Source: Micrococcaceae bacterium Sec5.7 | GTDB taxonomy: Bacteria > Actinomycetota > Actinomycetes > Actinomycetales > Micrococcaceae | Direction of reading: 5' to 3' | Assembly: GCA_039636785.1 (NCBI GenBank) | Contig: CP144169.1 | Span: 310,001-374,000, forward strand | DNA: 64,000 nt | The notes under the pieces: model-generated | Told to the model about the DNA's origin: nothing | Seen by the model: the letters and a program-made list of their open reading frames with translations, nothing else | Databases searched by the model: none | Part shown: in pieces, positions 25,564 through 33,660 of the stretch | Layout of the letters: each line of letters begins with the position of its first letter | Numbering within the stretch: position 1 is the stretch's first letter | Program-made: the position numbers and the translations under genes

Positions 25564-25985
25564 GACTGCCCAATCGCCGCCGGGCGAAATCCGCCTGTGG
25601 GGTGGCTGTTCGCGCCGGTGATACTGAGGGGTGAGGAATTGACGGAGGGCATTAACGGCGGTGTCCAGTTCTTTAGGGGTCAGAACCGGAGCAGGTCGTC
25701 GCTGGCCCTCCGTCATGTGGCCGTGCAGGCCCACGCGTCGCCGATGTCGGACTCGCGGGTCGACTCGAACGTGACGAAGATGTCATCCCCCCGCCTGAGG
25801 CCCCACGTGTGCGATACGAACAGGTTTCCTCACCGCCAGCGGTCCCTGCCGTCAGAATCTCAGCCGGCAGCCAGTCAACGGAGCTGCCATGGCTCCCGTT
25901 TAGCTAAATCCTGCTCCAGGCCCTAGAGCAGTTCGGGATGGTCCCTTATGCTGGGCCAACCGATCAGCCTAGGTGGGGGCCAGCC
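25564..25985. other. Gap with decayed minus-strand coding traces
   Basis: 422 bases with no intact gene. On the minus strand an open frame without a start (25829-25713) encodes about 38 residues with protein-like composition (including SHTWGLRRGDDIFVTF). Its TGA overlaps the ATG of a second frame at 25716 (ATGA), which starts MTEGQRRPAPVLTPKELD and then runs antisense into the GH16 gene. This looks like the remains of a two-gene unit cut at its 3' side. I recognise neither piece. Confidence 0.35.
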
Positions 25986-26450
25986 ATGAAGTACCGTACA
26001 AGATTTGGCGTGGCGGCGGCCATTGCTCTTACCCTGGCGTCGTGCACGGCAACGCCACAGAGCGAAGCTCCGATTCAGTCTGCCTCCCCCAAGGCCGCGC
26101 CGGAGATGCCGATCGACCTGGTGGTCAGTGCCGGGGGCAAGAAAGCCGTAGTCCATTCCGGGCCGTCATCGGCTCCAGAGTTTAAGGGCCGGCTCACCGG
26201 CAGTCTGTTGTCGGACGGGGCCGGATGCATCACCGTGCGCGCTCAAGACGGAGACACGAGAACACTGGTCTTCCCCGAGGGCACGACTTTCAAGGGCGAA
26301 TCAGTCGCCCTCCCGGACGGGTCCTCAGTCTCCGACGGCACCACCGTAGTCCTGGATGGCGCGAGTGTTCCAGCCAACGAAGACGTGAGCATGTGCCTCA
26401 ACTACGGCAGGCTCTTTTCGGTGGAGAAAGCCAGCGTGCAACCACAGTAG
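25986..26450 (+). CDS. Small lipoprotein of unknown function
   Basis: 154 residues. A signal peptide with lipobox LTLASC (Cys20) is followed by a Ser/Ala/Pro linker and a domain of about 110 residues rich in beta-strand-like segments (GRLTGSLLSDGAGCITVRAQDGDTRTLVFPEGTTF). Two cysteines in the mature domain (GAGCITV and MCLNYG) could form a disulfide. The pattern of a short beta domain with FPEGT and DGSSVSDGTTVVLDG suggests a small barrel, but I know no matching family. ATG at 25986 with AGGTGGGGG upstream. Predicted location is the outer face of the membrane. Confidence 0.78.
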   Translation: MKYRTRFGVAAAIALTLASCTATPQSEAPIQSASPKAAPEMPIDLVVSAGGKKAVVHSGPSSAPEFKGRLTGSLLSDGAGCITVRAQDGDTRTLVFPEGTTFKGESVALPDGSSVSDGTTVVLDGASVPANEDVSMCLNYGRLFSVEKASVQPQ

Positions 26451-26625
26451 GGCCCCGACAGCCGGGCGGTATCGGTCCGGTGCGCCGTTAACCCCCACCG
26501 GAACCAATCCGGGTTTTCCGGCTTGGCATCGAGATTTACCTGGCCAAGGCGCGGGGCTAATAGTCCCGTGTTGATTTCCTGTCGCCAGCACGGGTGCAGG
26601 AGCTGGATTGGCCGGGCCTGAGCTG

Positions 26626-26892
26626 CTACTTCTCTCCGCTCCGCAGCACGTCAAGCCGCTGGCGGTACTCGGTTTCGTCGATTTCGCCGCGTGCGTAGCG
26701 TTCGCGCAGCACGCTTTCGCCGCCCCGGGCGGCTGCCCAGACATGGTTGCGGCGCCACGTGCGGCGCCCGATGAAGATGAACAGCCCGATGACCAGAATC
26801 CAGAACAGCGGGAACAACAGGAACCAGGGCGAAAATCCGTCTCCGTTCCACGGGCCGTGCGTTGCGACGGTGGTTGCCAGTGAAGTGAACAT
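26626..26892 (-). CDS. Small membrane protein with SHOCT domain
   Basis: 88 residues. One strong transmembrane helix (WFLLFPLFWILVIGLFIFIG, residues about 22-41) is followed by a basic stretch and a C-terminal SHOCT domain (ESVLRERYARGEIDETEYRQRLDVL), a short helical motif found at the ends of many actinobacterial membrane proteins. Molecular role unknown. It lies alone between a plus-strand lipoprotein and the two-component system on its own strand; the response regulator ends 134 bases away. Confidence 0.82.
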   Translation of the reverse strand: MFTSLATTVATHGPWNGDGFSPWFLLFPLFWILVIGLFIFIGRRTWRRNHVWAAARGGESVLRERYARGEIDETEYRQRLDVLRSGEK

Positions 26893-27031
26893 GTCATTAA
26901 TCCAGACTCTCGGTGAGGGCCGTTTTTCGGCTCTGCATCAAGCCTTGCCGGTGTAGCCTGAGGGTGCGTCCGCCGTCGGGAGTCACTTGTAGCCTGGCTG
27001 CTACTCCCCGGGGAGACTGCCCGCAGCGCCG

Positions 27032-27697
27032 CTAACCAGCCCAGCCGGGCCGCACCAACCCCGATTCGTAGGCGAGCACCACCAGCTGCACGCGGTCGCG
27101 GATCAACAGCTTGGTCATGATCCGGGAGACATGGGTTTTGGCCGTCAGCGGAGTGATGAACAACCGCTCAGCGATTTCGGCGTTGTTGAGCCCTTCGCCC
27201 ACCAGCTGCAGGACCTCGCGTTCACGTCCGGTGATCTGGTCCAGCGCCACCGGCCGGCTGGCCGCCCGCTGCTGCACCGCCAGCTGTGCCATGATGCGGC
27301 GGGTCACCGATGGCGAGAGGAGTGCGTCGCCGTCGTGCACCACGCGCACAGCCCGGAGCAGTTCCTCCGGCTCTGTGTCCTTCACCAGGAAGCCGGCCGC
27401 ACCCGCGCGGACGGCCTCGGCGATGTATTCGTCCAGCTCAAACGTGGTCAGAATGATCACCCGGGTGCCGGCAAGATCGGGGGCAGCCATGATCTGCCTT
27501 GTTGCGGCGAGTCCGTCGCCGTCGGGCATCCGGATATCCATCAGGACAACGTCGGGTTTCTCCCGGGCGGCCAGCCGCACGGCCTCACGTCCGCTTCCGC
27601 ATTCGGCCACCACGTCCATGTCCGGTTCGGCGTTCAACAGGGCCCGGAAGCCAGCACGGATGAGGGTCTGATCGTCAGCCAGCAGTATGCGGATCAT
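27032..27697 (-). CDS. NarL/LuxR-type response regulator
   Basis: 221 residues. An N-terminal receiver domain has DD at residues 8-9, the phosphoacceptor Asp54 in VLMDIRMPDGDG and the conserved Lys in FLVKDTEPEE. A C-terminal LuxR helix-turn-helix (ITGREREVLQLVGEGLNNAEIAERLFI...TAKTHVSRIMTKL) binds DNA. It overlaps the cognate kinase gene by four bases, so the two are co-translated and form a cytosolic sensor-regulator pair. Targets are unknown. Confidence 0.95.
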   Translation of the reverse strand: MIRILLADDQTLIRAGFRALLNAEPDMDVVAECGSGREAVRLAAREKPDVVLMDIRMPDGDGLAATRQIMAAPDLAGTRVIILTTFELDEYIAEAVRAGAAGFLVKDTEPEELLRAVRVVHDGDALLSPSVTRRIMAQLAVQQRAASRPVALDQITGREREVLQLVGEGLNNAEIAERLFITPLTAKTHVSRIMTKLLIRDRVQLVVLAYESGLVRPGWAG

Positions 27698-28881
27698 CGC
27701 GGTTCCTCCCCTGCCGGGGCCTGCGCAGCTTGCGGGGCCTGCGCGGCTGCAGCTCCCGGGCCGGCCAGCGGGATGACGGCCCTGACCCGCCAGCCCGGAT
27801 CCAGCGGCCCGAACTCCAAGGCGCCTCCCCGTGCGGCAGCGCGCTCGCGCATGCCCTTCACACCGTTGCCCTCGGGCGCTCCGGCGTAACCAGCGCCGTC
27901 GTCGTCAATCGTCAATGTCAGGTTCACCTGCTGTCCGCTGGCGTCGGGCACTGTTTCAAGCACGACGGCGGCCTTCCGCGCTCCGGCGTGCCGCACCACA
28001 TTGGTCAGTGCCTCCTGCACGATCCGGTAGACCGTCAGCTGAACGTCACCCGCCACCTGCCCGGTGACGTTCACGTCCAGCTGAACGTCGAGTCCGGCGC
28101 GCCGCGTGTTCTCCACGAGTTCCGGCAGACGCGCCAGCCCGGGTGTGGCCGCGGGTGTCAACGGGGCGTCGTCCCGGAGCACACCCAGCAGTTGGCGGAC
28201 CTCGGCCAGCGACTCCTTGCTCGCGGTCTTGATGGCTTCAAGAGCCGGGCGGTACTGCTCCGGATCCTGGCTGCCCAGGTGAAGCGCCACGGAGGCCTGG
28301 ACATTGATCATGGAGAGCGAATGCGCCACAACATCGTGGATGTCCCGGGCCAGGGTGAGCCGGTATTCGTCCCGCGCCGCCTGCTCGCCGGCCTCGTGCT
28401 GCCTGCGGCGTTCTGCCGCGCGTTCATGCCGAAGCCGCACCCCTTCGCCGAGCAGCACCAGGATCACGAGCCAGGATGTGCCGGCAAAAGCGCGGATGAG
28501 GGAAGCGCCGTCGCTGTTGAGCAGGGATGCAGCCAGCAGCGCGGCCGCGCAGACGCCCACTGCCGTCCACGTCTGCCAGCGCTTTCCGGCGGCCGAAGAG
28601 AACACAATGGCAAGCGCCAACGAAAGAAATACCGGGCCCAACGAGTAGCCCAGGGCCAGATACACCACGGTGGCGACCACCGCCACGGGCAACATCAGCA
28701 GCGGCGCGCGGCGGCGAAAGGACAGCGCGGCCGGGCCCAGCAGCAGCAAGGCCACGGCCAGGAGATCCAGCGGCCGGTGGTCGGGCTGCCTGGCGGAGGC
28801 GAACACCGTTCCCATCACCTGGATGAGGGCCACCACAATCACGATGACGGCGATGGGCGGTCCCTGAAAACGGCGGTGCAT
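27694..28881 (-). CDS. Sensor histidine kinase of the NarX/DesK type
   Basis: 395 residues. The N-terminal half has about five to six transmembrane helices without a sizeable external domain, so it probably senses membrane or intramembrane signals. The HisKA_3 dimerisation domain has the phosphoacceptor in RDIHDVVAHSLSMI (about residue 190). The ATPase domain shows QEALTNVVRHAGA (N box) and DDDGAGYAGAPEGNGVKGMRERA (G boxes). The C terminus is Ala/Pro-rich. Paired with the adjacent response regulator. Confidence 0.94.
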   Translation of the reverse strand: MHRRFQGPPIAVIVIVVALIQVMGTVFASARQPDHRPLDLLAVALLLLGPAALSFRRRAPLLMLPVAVVATVVYLALGYSLGPVFLSLALAIVFSSAAGKRWQTWTAVGVCAAALLAASLLNSDGASLIRAFAGTSWLVILVLLGEGVRLRHERAAERRRQHEAGEQAARDEYRLTLARDIHDVVAHSLSMINVQASVALHLGSQDPEQYRPALEAIKTASKESLAEVRQLLGVLRDDAPLTPAATPGLARLPELVENTRRAGLDVQLDVNVTGQVAGDVQLTVYRIVQEALTNVVRHAGARKAAVVLETVPDASGQQVNLTLTIDDDGAGYAGAPEGNGVKGMRERAAARGGALEFGPLDPGWRVRAVIPLAGPGAAAAQAPQAAQAPAGEEPR

Positions 28882-28929
28882 AGTCCGAGCCTAGCCGCGG
28901 GCGGGGCCCGCGTCGTCTGCTTAACGGCG

Positions 28930-28963
28930 CAGGGTGCCTACTCCCGCTGAAGTAGGCACCCTG
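28930..28963 (-). terminator. Hairpin downstream of folD
   Basis: Perfect 13-base arms (28930-28942 and 28951-28963) with an eight-base loop, about 76 bases after the folD stop and before the kinase gene. There is no T-run, so it may be a terminator or just a stable 3' end. Confidence 0.5.
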
Positions 28964-28989
28964 AAACGGTGATTGCTCCCGTCGACCGC

Positions 28990-29028
28990 GGTCGAGCTTG
29001 TCGAAACCGGGTCTCGGCAAGCTCGGCC
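28990..29028. repeat. Palindromic intergenic element
   Basis: 19-base arms (28990-29008 and 29010-29028) around a single base. They differ at only three positions, all of which still allow G-U pairing on one strand. The core GAGCTTGTCGAAACC resembles a short palindrome I recall as common in intergenic regions of Micrococcales genomes. Placed just after the folD stop. Confidence 0.6.
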
Positions 29029-29039
29029 ACCGGAATGAT

Positions 29040-29945
29040 CTAGGCGATGCCGGCGTGCCGTTCTGCGGTTTCCACCACGTTGGCCAGCAGCATGGCGCGG
29101 GTCATCGGACCCACACCGCCCGGGTTCGGGGACAGCCAGGCGGCGACGTCCGCAGCAGCGGGGTCCACGTCTCCGGTGACCACCGCTTTGCCGTTGCCGT
29201 CGTCCACGCGGCTCACACCGACGTCGAGCACTATGGCGCCCGGCTTGAGGTCTTCCCCCTTGATCATGTGCGGCTGGCCGGCCGCGGCAATCACGACGTC
29301 GGCCTGCCGGAGTTCGGCGGGCAGGTCCACCGTGCCGGTGTGGGCCAGGATGACCGTGGCGTTGACGTCCTTGCGGGTGAGCAGGAGACCCACCGGACGG
29401 CCGATGGTGACGCCGCGGCCCACCACGAGGACGCGCTTGCCGTTGAGGTCGATCCCGTGCCTGGTCAGCAGCTCCACGCACCCTTTGGGGGTGCAGGGCA
29501 GCGGGGACTTCATGGGTCCGCTGACGTTGGCCACGAGCCGGCCCAGGTTCATCGGGTGCAGGCCGTCGGCGTCCTTTTCAGGGTCCATGGCCTCCAGAAT
29601 GACGTCCGTGTCGATGTGCTTGGGCAGCGGAAGCTGGACGATGTAACCGGTGCATTCCGGGTTCTCGTTGAGCTCGCGGACCACGGCCAGGAGCTCGTCC
29701 TGGGTGGCGTCCTCGGGCAGGTCGCGGCGGATGGACGTGATGCCCACCTCGGCGCAGTCCTTGTGCTTGCCGCCTACGTACCAGGTACTTCCGGGATCGG
29801 AGCCCACCAGGATGGTGCCCAGCCCCGGGGTGATGCCCTTGGCCCGGAGTGCGGCCACCCGTCCGGTCAGTTCGGCCTTGATGGCGGCAGCGGTGGCCTT
29901 GCCGTCGAGAATCCGTGCGGTACGTGCAGTGTCGGCGCTGGTCAT
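29040..29945 (-). CDS. folD: Methylenetetrahydrofolate dehydrogenase/cyclohydrolase
   Basis: 301 residues, bifunctional enzyme interconverting 5,10-methylene-THF, methenyl-THF and 10-formyl-THF. Features are [23 protein letters not shown] (catalytic Tyr and Lys), [13 protein letters not shown], and [16 protein letters not shown] with TVILAHTGT in the NADP-binding half. The C-terminal [14 protein letters not shown] is the family signature. I chose the ATG at 29945, four bases after the glyA stop; the longer frame would run into glyA. It is in an operon with glyA under a ZTP riboswitch, which fits its role in supplying one-carbon units for purines. Confidence 0.96.
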   Translation of the reverse strand: MTSADTARTARILDGKATAAAIKAELTGRVAALRAKGITPGLGTILVGSDPGSTWYVGGKHKDCAEVGITSIRRDLPEDATQDELLAVVRELNENPECTGYIVQLPLPKHIDTDVILEAMDPEKDADGLHPMNLGRLVANVSGPMKSPLPCTPKGCVELLTRHGIDLNGKRVLVVGRGVTIGRPVGLLLTRKDVNATVILAHTGTVDLPAELRQADVVIAAAGQPHMIKGEDLKPGAIVLDVGVSRVDDGNGKAVVTGDVDPAAADVAAWLSPNPGGVGPMTRAMLLANVVETAERHAGIA

Positions 29946-29949
29946 GCTG

Positions 29950-31248
29950 CTACCACTGCTCGTGCTGCGGGTACAGCGGGAAGTCGGCTGCCAATTTGTC
30001 CACACGGGACTGAAGGGATTCGATGTCTGTGGCGGGGCCGGACTTCAGCGCGGTGGCGATGATGTCCGCAACCTCGGTGAATTCCTCGGCGCCGAAGCCG
30101 CGGGTGGCCAGAGCCGGCGTACCGATGCGCAGGCCTGAGGTGACCATCGGCGGGCGGGGGTCGAACGGCACTGCGTTGCGGTTCACGGTGATGCCCACGG
30201 AGTGCAGGAGATCCTCGGCCTGCTGGCCGTCCAGCTGTGAGTGCCGCAGGTCGACCAGCACCAGGTGAACGTCGGTGCCGCCCGTCAGGACGGAGACGCC
30301 GGCCCCGGCAACATCGGACTGGTTGAGGCGGTCCGCGATGATCTTGGCACCTTCCAGGACACGCTCCTGGCGCTCCTTGAATTCCGCGGTGCCTGCGATC
30401 TTGAAGGCCACGGCCTTGGCTGCGATGACGTGCATCAGCGGCCCGCCCTGCTGGCCCGGGAACACGTTGGAGTTGATCTTTTTGGCCCACTCCTGCTTGG
30501 CCAGGATCACGCCGGAACGCGGACCTGCCAGGGTCTTGTGCACCGTGGAGGTGACGACGTCGGAGTACGGCACCGGGCTCGGGTGCAGCCCGGCCGCCAC
30601 GAGTCCGGCGAAGTGGGCCATGTCGGTCCAGAGCAGCGCGCCCACTTCATCAGCGATGGAGCGGAAAGCGGCGAAGTCGAGGTGGCGCGGGTACGCGGAC
30701 CAGCCGGCGATGATGACCTTCGGCTTTTCGGCGATGGCCTGCTCGCGCAGCTTGTCCATGTCCACCCGGAAGTTGTCCTGCTCCACCTGGTACGCGGCAA
30801 CCTCATAGAGCTTGCCGGAGAAGTTGAGCTTCATGCCGTGGGTCAGATGGCCGCCGTGGGCCAGGGAGAGGCCCAGGATCTTGTCGCCGGGGATGATCAT
30901 GGCGGACAGCGCGGCTGCATTCGCCTGGGCACCGGAATGCGGCTGGACGTTGGCGTACTCGGCACCAAACAGGTCCTTGACGCGGTCGATTGCCAACTGC
31001 TCGGCGATGTCCACGTATTCGCAGCCGCCGTAGTAGCGGCGGCCGGGGTAGCCTTCGGCGTACTTGTTGGTGAGGACGGAGCCCTGGGCTTCCATCACTG
31101 CACGGGGTGCGAAGTTCTCTGAGGCGATCATTTCCAGGGTGCCGCGCTGGCGGCCAAGCTCCTGGTCCAGTACTGCGGCGATCTCGGGATCGAGTTCAGC
31201 CAGCGACTGGTTGCTGACTGCGGCTGACGTGGTGGCGGTAGTAGTCAC
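29950..31248 (-). CDS. glyA: Serine hydroxymethyltransferase
   Basis: 432 residues, PLP enzyme converting serine and THF to glycine and 5,10-methylene-THF. Conserved segments are [50 protein letters not shown] and [19 protein letters not shown] with the PLP-binding Lys. First gene of glyA-folD. Its leader of about 150-230 bases holds a ZTP riboswitch, so expression should rise when ZTP/ZMP signals a shortage of 10-formyl-THF. Confidence 0.97.
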   Translation of the reverse strand: MTTTATTSAAVSNQSLAELDPEIAAVLDQELGRQRGTLEMIASENFAPRAVMEAQGSVLTNKYAEGYPGRRYYGGCEYVDIAEQLAIDRVKDLFGAEYANVQPHSGAQANAAALSAMIIPGDKILGLSLAHGGHLTHGMKLNFSGKLYEVAAYQVEQDNFRVDMDKLREQAIAEKPKVIIAGWSAYPRHLDFAAFRSIADEVGALLWTDMAHFAGLVAAGLHPSPVPYSDVVTSTVHKTLAGPRSGVILAKQEWAKKINSNVFPGQQGGPLMHVIAAKAVAFKIAGTAEFKERQERVLEGAKIIADRLNQSDVAGAGVSVLTGGTDVHLVLVDLRHSQLDGQQAEDLLHSVGITVNRNAVPFDPRPPMVTSGLRIGTPALATRGFGAEEFTEVADIIATALKSGPATDIESLQSRVDKLAADFPLYPQHEQW

Positions 31249-31389
31249 GAAAAACTCCTGGCTAGGGAACGGGCACGGCTATTGGTCAGGTTACCGGCTG
31301 ACACGTTACACCGCCCCTTGATGACGGCGACGGAACAGCACCAGATCGTGGCACGCACCTGTCTGCGCACCGTTGAGTACCGGTAAAAC

Positions 31390-31476
31390 ATGACCCTCGG
31401 CCCAGGCGGACGATCCGTGGTCTTCGTGATTGCCGCTCCCTGGTGGTTAACCACCCGACGCCAGTTGCGACCTCAC
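31390..31476 (-). promoter_or_regulatory. ZTP (pfl motif) riboswitch upstream of glyA
   Basis: Read on the minus strand, the hallmark CCGCCTGGGC lies at 31409-31400. It is preceded by GGTCGCAACTGGCG, a hairpin (GGTGG...CCACC) and AGGGAGC at about 31472-31434. This is the two-part consensus of the pfl/ZTP riboswitch (GGxCGxxACUGGCG...GGGAGC...CCGCCUGGGC). The class binds ZTP/ZMP and controls folate one-carbon and purine genes; glyA-folD is a classic target. A clear expression-platform terminator is not obvious in the following bases. Confidence 0.9.
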
Positions 31477-31507
31477 CAGACTACCAAAGCGGGCGCCGCG
31501 GCGCGGG

Positions 31508-31520
31508 TAGGCTGTTCTTC
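31508..31520 (+). promoter_or_regulatory. Putative -10 element of a leaderless purU transcript
   Basis: TAGGCT at 31508-31513 is followed by seven bases and the GTG start of purU. No Shine-Dalgarno and no good -35 are seen. It lies just beyond the divergent riboswitch. Confidence 0.35.
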
Positions 31521-32381
31521 GTGACTGAACAGCAGCTGAGCGAAGCGTATGTAGTAACCCTTTCCTGCCCGGACCGCCCCGGAATCGTGCACGCTGTGGC
31601 CGGAGCACTGCTGGTGGCCGGCTGTAATATTACGGATTCCCAGCAGTACGGCAGCCAGGCTACCGGCACCTTTTTCATGCGGGTGGAAGCCACGACGGCG
31701 GCATCGCGGCTTGAGCTGCAGTCCGCCCTTGAGCCGGTGGCCGAGGCATTCGGCATGCAGTGGAACCTCAGCGCCGTGGGCCAGAAGGTCCGCACACTGC
31801 TGATGGCCAGCAAGTCCGCGCACTGCCTCAACGATCTCCTGTTCCTGCAGCGCTCCGGCACCCTGCCGATCGAGATCCCCGCCATTGTGTCCAACCACCA
31901 GGATCTGGCCGGGCTGGCTGACTTCTACGGCATCCCGTTCCACCACATCCCGGTCACCCCGGACACCAAGGTTGAGGCCGAGGACGCACTCCGGGCCATC
32001 ATGGCCGAGCAGCATATTGAGCTGACTGTCCTGGCGCGCTACATGCAGATCATCTCCAACGAGCTCTGCATCGAACTCACCGGCAAGGCCATCAACATCC
32101 ACCATTCGTTCCTGCCGTCCTTCAAGGGCGCCAAGCCCTACCACCAGGCACACGCCCGCGGAGTCAAGCTCATCGGCGCCACCGCCCACTACGTCACGGC
32201 GGCTTTGGACGAGGGGCCCATCATCGAACAGGAAGTCATCCGCGTGGACCACGCCCGGACACCCGATCAGTTCGTCCAGATGGGCCGCGACGTCGAAGGC
32301 CGCACCCTTGCCCAGGCTGTGCAGTGGCATGCAGAACACCGCGTGCTCCTTGACGGCAACCGGACCGTCGTTTTTAACTAG
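31521..32381 (+). CDS. purU: Formyltetrahydrofolate deformylase
   Basis: 286 residues. Hydrolyses 10-formyl-THF to formate and THF, balancing the one-carbon pool. An N-terminal ACT domain (VVTLSCPDRPGIVHAVAGALL...CNITDSQQY) is followed by a formyltransferase domain with AIVSNHQDLAGLADFYGIPFHHIP, ARYMQIIS and INIHHSFLPSFKGAKPYHQAHARGVKLIGATAHYV. The last contains the catalytic His and Asp-region pattern HHSFLPSF. GTG start at 31521 (MTEQQLSEAYVV). Divergent from glyA-folD, with opposite effects on 10-formyl-THF, so coordinated control would make sense. Confidence 0.95.
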   Translation: MTEQQLSEAYVVTLSCPDRPGIVHAVAGALLVAGCNITDSQQYGSQATGTFFMRVEATTAASRLELQSALEPVAEAFGMQWNLSAVGQKVRTLLMASKSAHCLNDLLFLQRSGTLPIEIPAIVSNHQDLAGLADFYGIPFHHIPVTPDTKVEAEDALRAIMAEQHIELTVLARYMQIISNELCIELTGKAINIHHSFLPSFKGAKPYHQAHARGVKLIGATAHYVTAALDEGPIIEQEVIRVDHARTPDQFVQMGRDVEGRTLAQAVQWHAEHRVLLDGNRTVVFN

Positions 32382-32384
32382 GCC

Positions 32385-33044
32385 ATGATGCACGGAGCGG
32401 ATGAGAGCAGCGAGGCGAATCTCGCGGCGTTCTATGACCGGCAGGCCTCGTTGCGTGGTTCCAGGCCCATGACTCCGCAGCGTGTGGCGCAGCAGGAATC
32501 ATTCATTGCAATGCTGAAGGCCGAACACCGGCATTCCGTGTTCGAGCTCGGTTGCGGCCCCGGCATTGAAGGGATTCAGTTTGTCCAGACCGGGATCCAC
32601 TACACGGGTGTCGATCTTTCGGAGGAGCACGTCTGGATGGCGAGGGCGAAGGGCCTGGAAGCTTCCGTGGCCAGCGGCCGGGATCTGCCGTTCGCCGGAG
32701 GCTCGTTCGACGCAGTGTGGACCATGAGCACGTTGCTGCACATCCCCAACGCAGACATTGACGGCGTGGTCAGCGAACTTGTGCGTGTGGCGGTGCCCGG
32801 GGCGCCGGTCGCCGTTGGGCTCTGGTCCGGGCAGGATGATGAGTGCCTCAACCCGGAAGACGCGGTTGAGCCCCGCAGATTTTTCAGCCGAAGAAGCGAT
32901 GACGCCGTGCAGCGCGTTTTCGGCAGTCACGGAACGGTGGAGTCGTTTGTGACGTGGCCCGAAGGATCAGGAGAGGAAGCCGGACCCGGAGCGGGAAAGT
33001 GGACCCAGCACTACCAGTTTCTGATTCTTCGCACGCCCTCCTAA
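32385..33044 (+). CDS. Class I SAM-dependent methyltransferase
   Basis: 219 residues. The SAM-binding motif I is VFELGCGPGIEGIQFV (residues about 53-68), followed by the acidic TGVDLSEEHVWMAR and SFDAVWTMSTLLHIPN (motif post-I to IV), as in the methyltransferase 11 family. Substrate unknown. It starts three bases after the purU stop, so it is probably co-transcribed. Two ATGs in tandem (32385, 32388) are possible starts. A palindromic element follows directly after the stop codon. Confidence 0.85.
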   Translation: MMHGADESSEANLAAFYDRQASLRGSRPMTPQRVAQQESFIAMLKAEHRHSVFELGCGPGIEGIQFVQTGIHYTGVDLSEEHVWMARAKGLEASVASGRDLPFAGGSFDAVWTMSTLLHIPNADIDGVVSELVRVAVPGAPVAVGLWSGQDDECLNPEDAVEPRRFFSRRSDDAVQRVFGSHGTVESFVTWPEGSGEEAGPGAGKWTQHYQFLILRTPS

Positions 33045-33103
33045 CCCAACTGGGTAGCAGCAAACGCCGTTTTGAGCGCTGGCTAGTGCACGTGCTGCTA
33101 CCT
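33045..33103 (+). repeat. Post-stop palindromic repeat, copy 1
   Basis: Starts at the base after the methyltransferase stop: CCCAAC, then GGTAGCAGCA (33053-33062), a core with CGTTTTGAGCGCT, and TGCTGCTACC (33093-33102). The outer ten-base arms pair perfectly. A second copy in the same orientation relative to its upstream gene lies at 57178-57236. Together they look like a dispersed 3'-end element, perhaps acting as a transcription terminator or RNA-stability hairpin. Confidence 0.65.
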
Positions 33104-33126
33104 ACATGGGCGGCCGCGGCGTGTTC

Positions 33127-33138
33127 TACGCTGGAGCC
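33127..33138 (+). promoter_or_regulatory. Putative -10 of the carbonic anhydrase-like gene
   Basis: TACGCT at 33127-33132 is six bases before the ATG at 33139, consistent with a leaderless start. The GGAG in the gap could alternatively be a very close Shine-Dalgarno. Confidence 0.3.
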
Positions 33139-33660
33139 ATGGCTCCTATCTACTCCTTCGCCGGCGACACACCGGCTGTCCACGAATCCGCGTTCGTAGC
33201 GCCCTCCGCCTCGATCATCGGCAAAGCCGCCCTGGCCGAAGACTCGAGTGCCTTCTATGGCGTCTCGGTCCGCGCCGACACCGCCGCCATCTCCGTGGGT
33301 GCCGGCACCAACCTGCAGGACAACGTGGTGCTGCACGCTGACCCGGGATTCCCGTGCACCGTGGGCGCCCGCGTCAGTGTCGGTCACAGCGCCGTGGTCC
33401 ACGGCTGCACGGTGGAGGACGATTGCCTGATCGGTATGAGCGCCACCATCCTTAACGGTGCCGTGATCGGTGCCGGCTCCCTCATAGCGGCCGGAGCCGT
33501 GGTGCTGGAAGGCGCCGTGATCCCGCCTCGTTCGCTGGTCGCCGGGGTGCCCGCCAAGGTCCGGCGGGCACTCACGGACGAGGAATTCGAAGGCGTTAAG
33601 CACAACGCCGCGCATTACAAGGAACTCGCCAGAGCGCACCGGGAACTGCATTCCTCCTGA
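33139..33660 (+). CDS. Gamma-class carbonic anhydrase family protein (YrdA-like hexapeptide protein)
   Basis: 173 residues. A left-handed beta-helix of hexapeptide repeats (SAFVAPSASIIGKAALAEDSSAFYGVSVRADTAAISVGAGTNLQDN, split here by function) carries the metal ligands: LQDNVVLHAD (His), then VGHSAVVHGCTVEDDCLIG (two more His). A C-terminal helix packs against the helix (LTDEEFEGVKHNAAHYKELARAH). Members of this group bind zinc and are sometimes active carbonic anhydrases; activity here is not proven. Start at 33139 (MAPIYSF). Its TGA abuts the stop of the convergent monooxygenase gene with no gap (TGATCA). Confidence 0.9.
   Translation: MAPIYSFAGDTPAVHESAFVAPSASIIGKAALAEDSSAFYGVSVRADTAAISVGAGTNLQDNVVLHADPGFPCTVGARVSVGHSAVVHGCTVEDDCLIGMSATILNGAVIGAGSLIAAGAVVLEGAVIPPRSLVAGVPAKVRRALTDEEFEGVKHNAAHYKELARAHRELHSS

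Noticed and set aside
25099..25716. 206-codon minus-strand ORF (MTEGQRRP...)
   Set aside because: Most of it is antisense to the GH16-like gene. Only its first part may be a gene trace, and it is reported as such.
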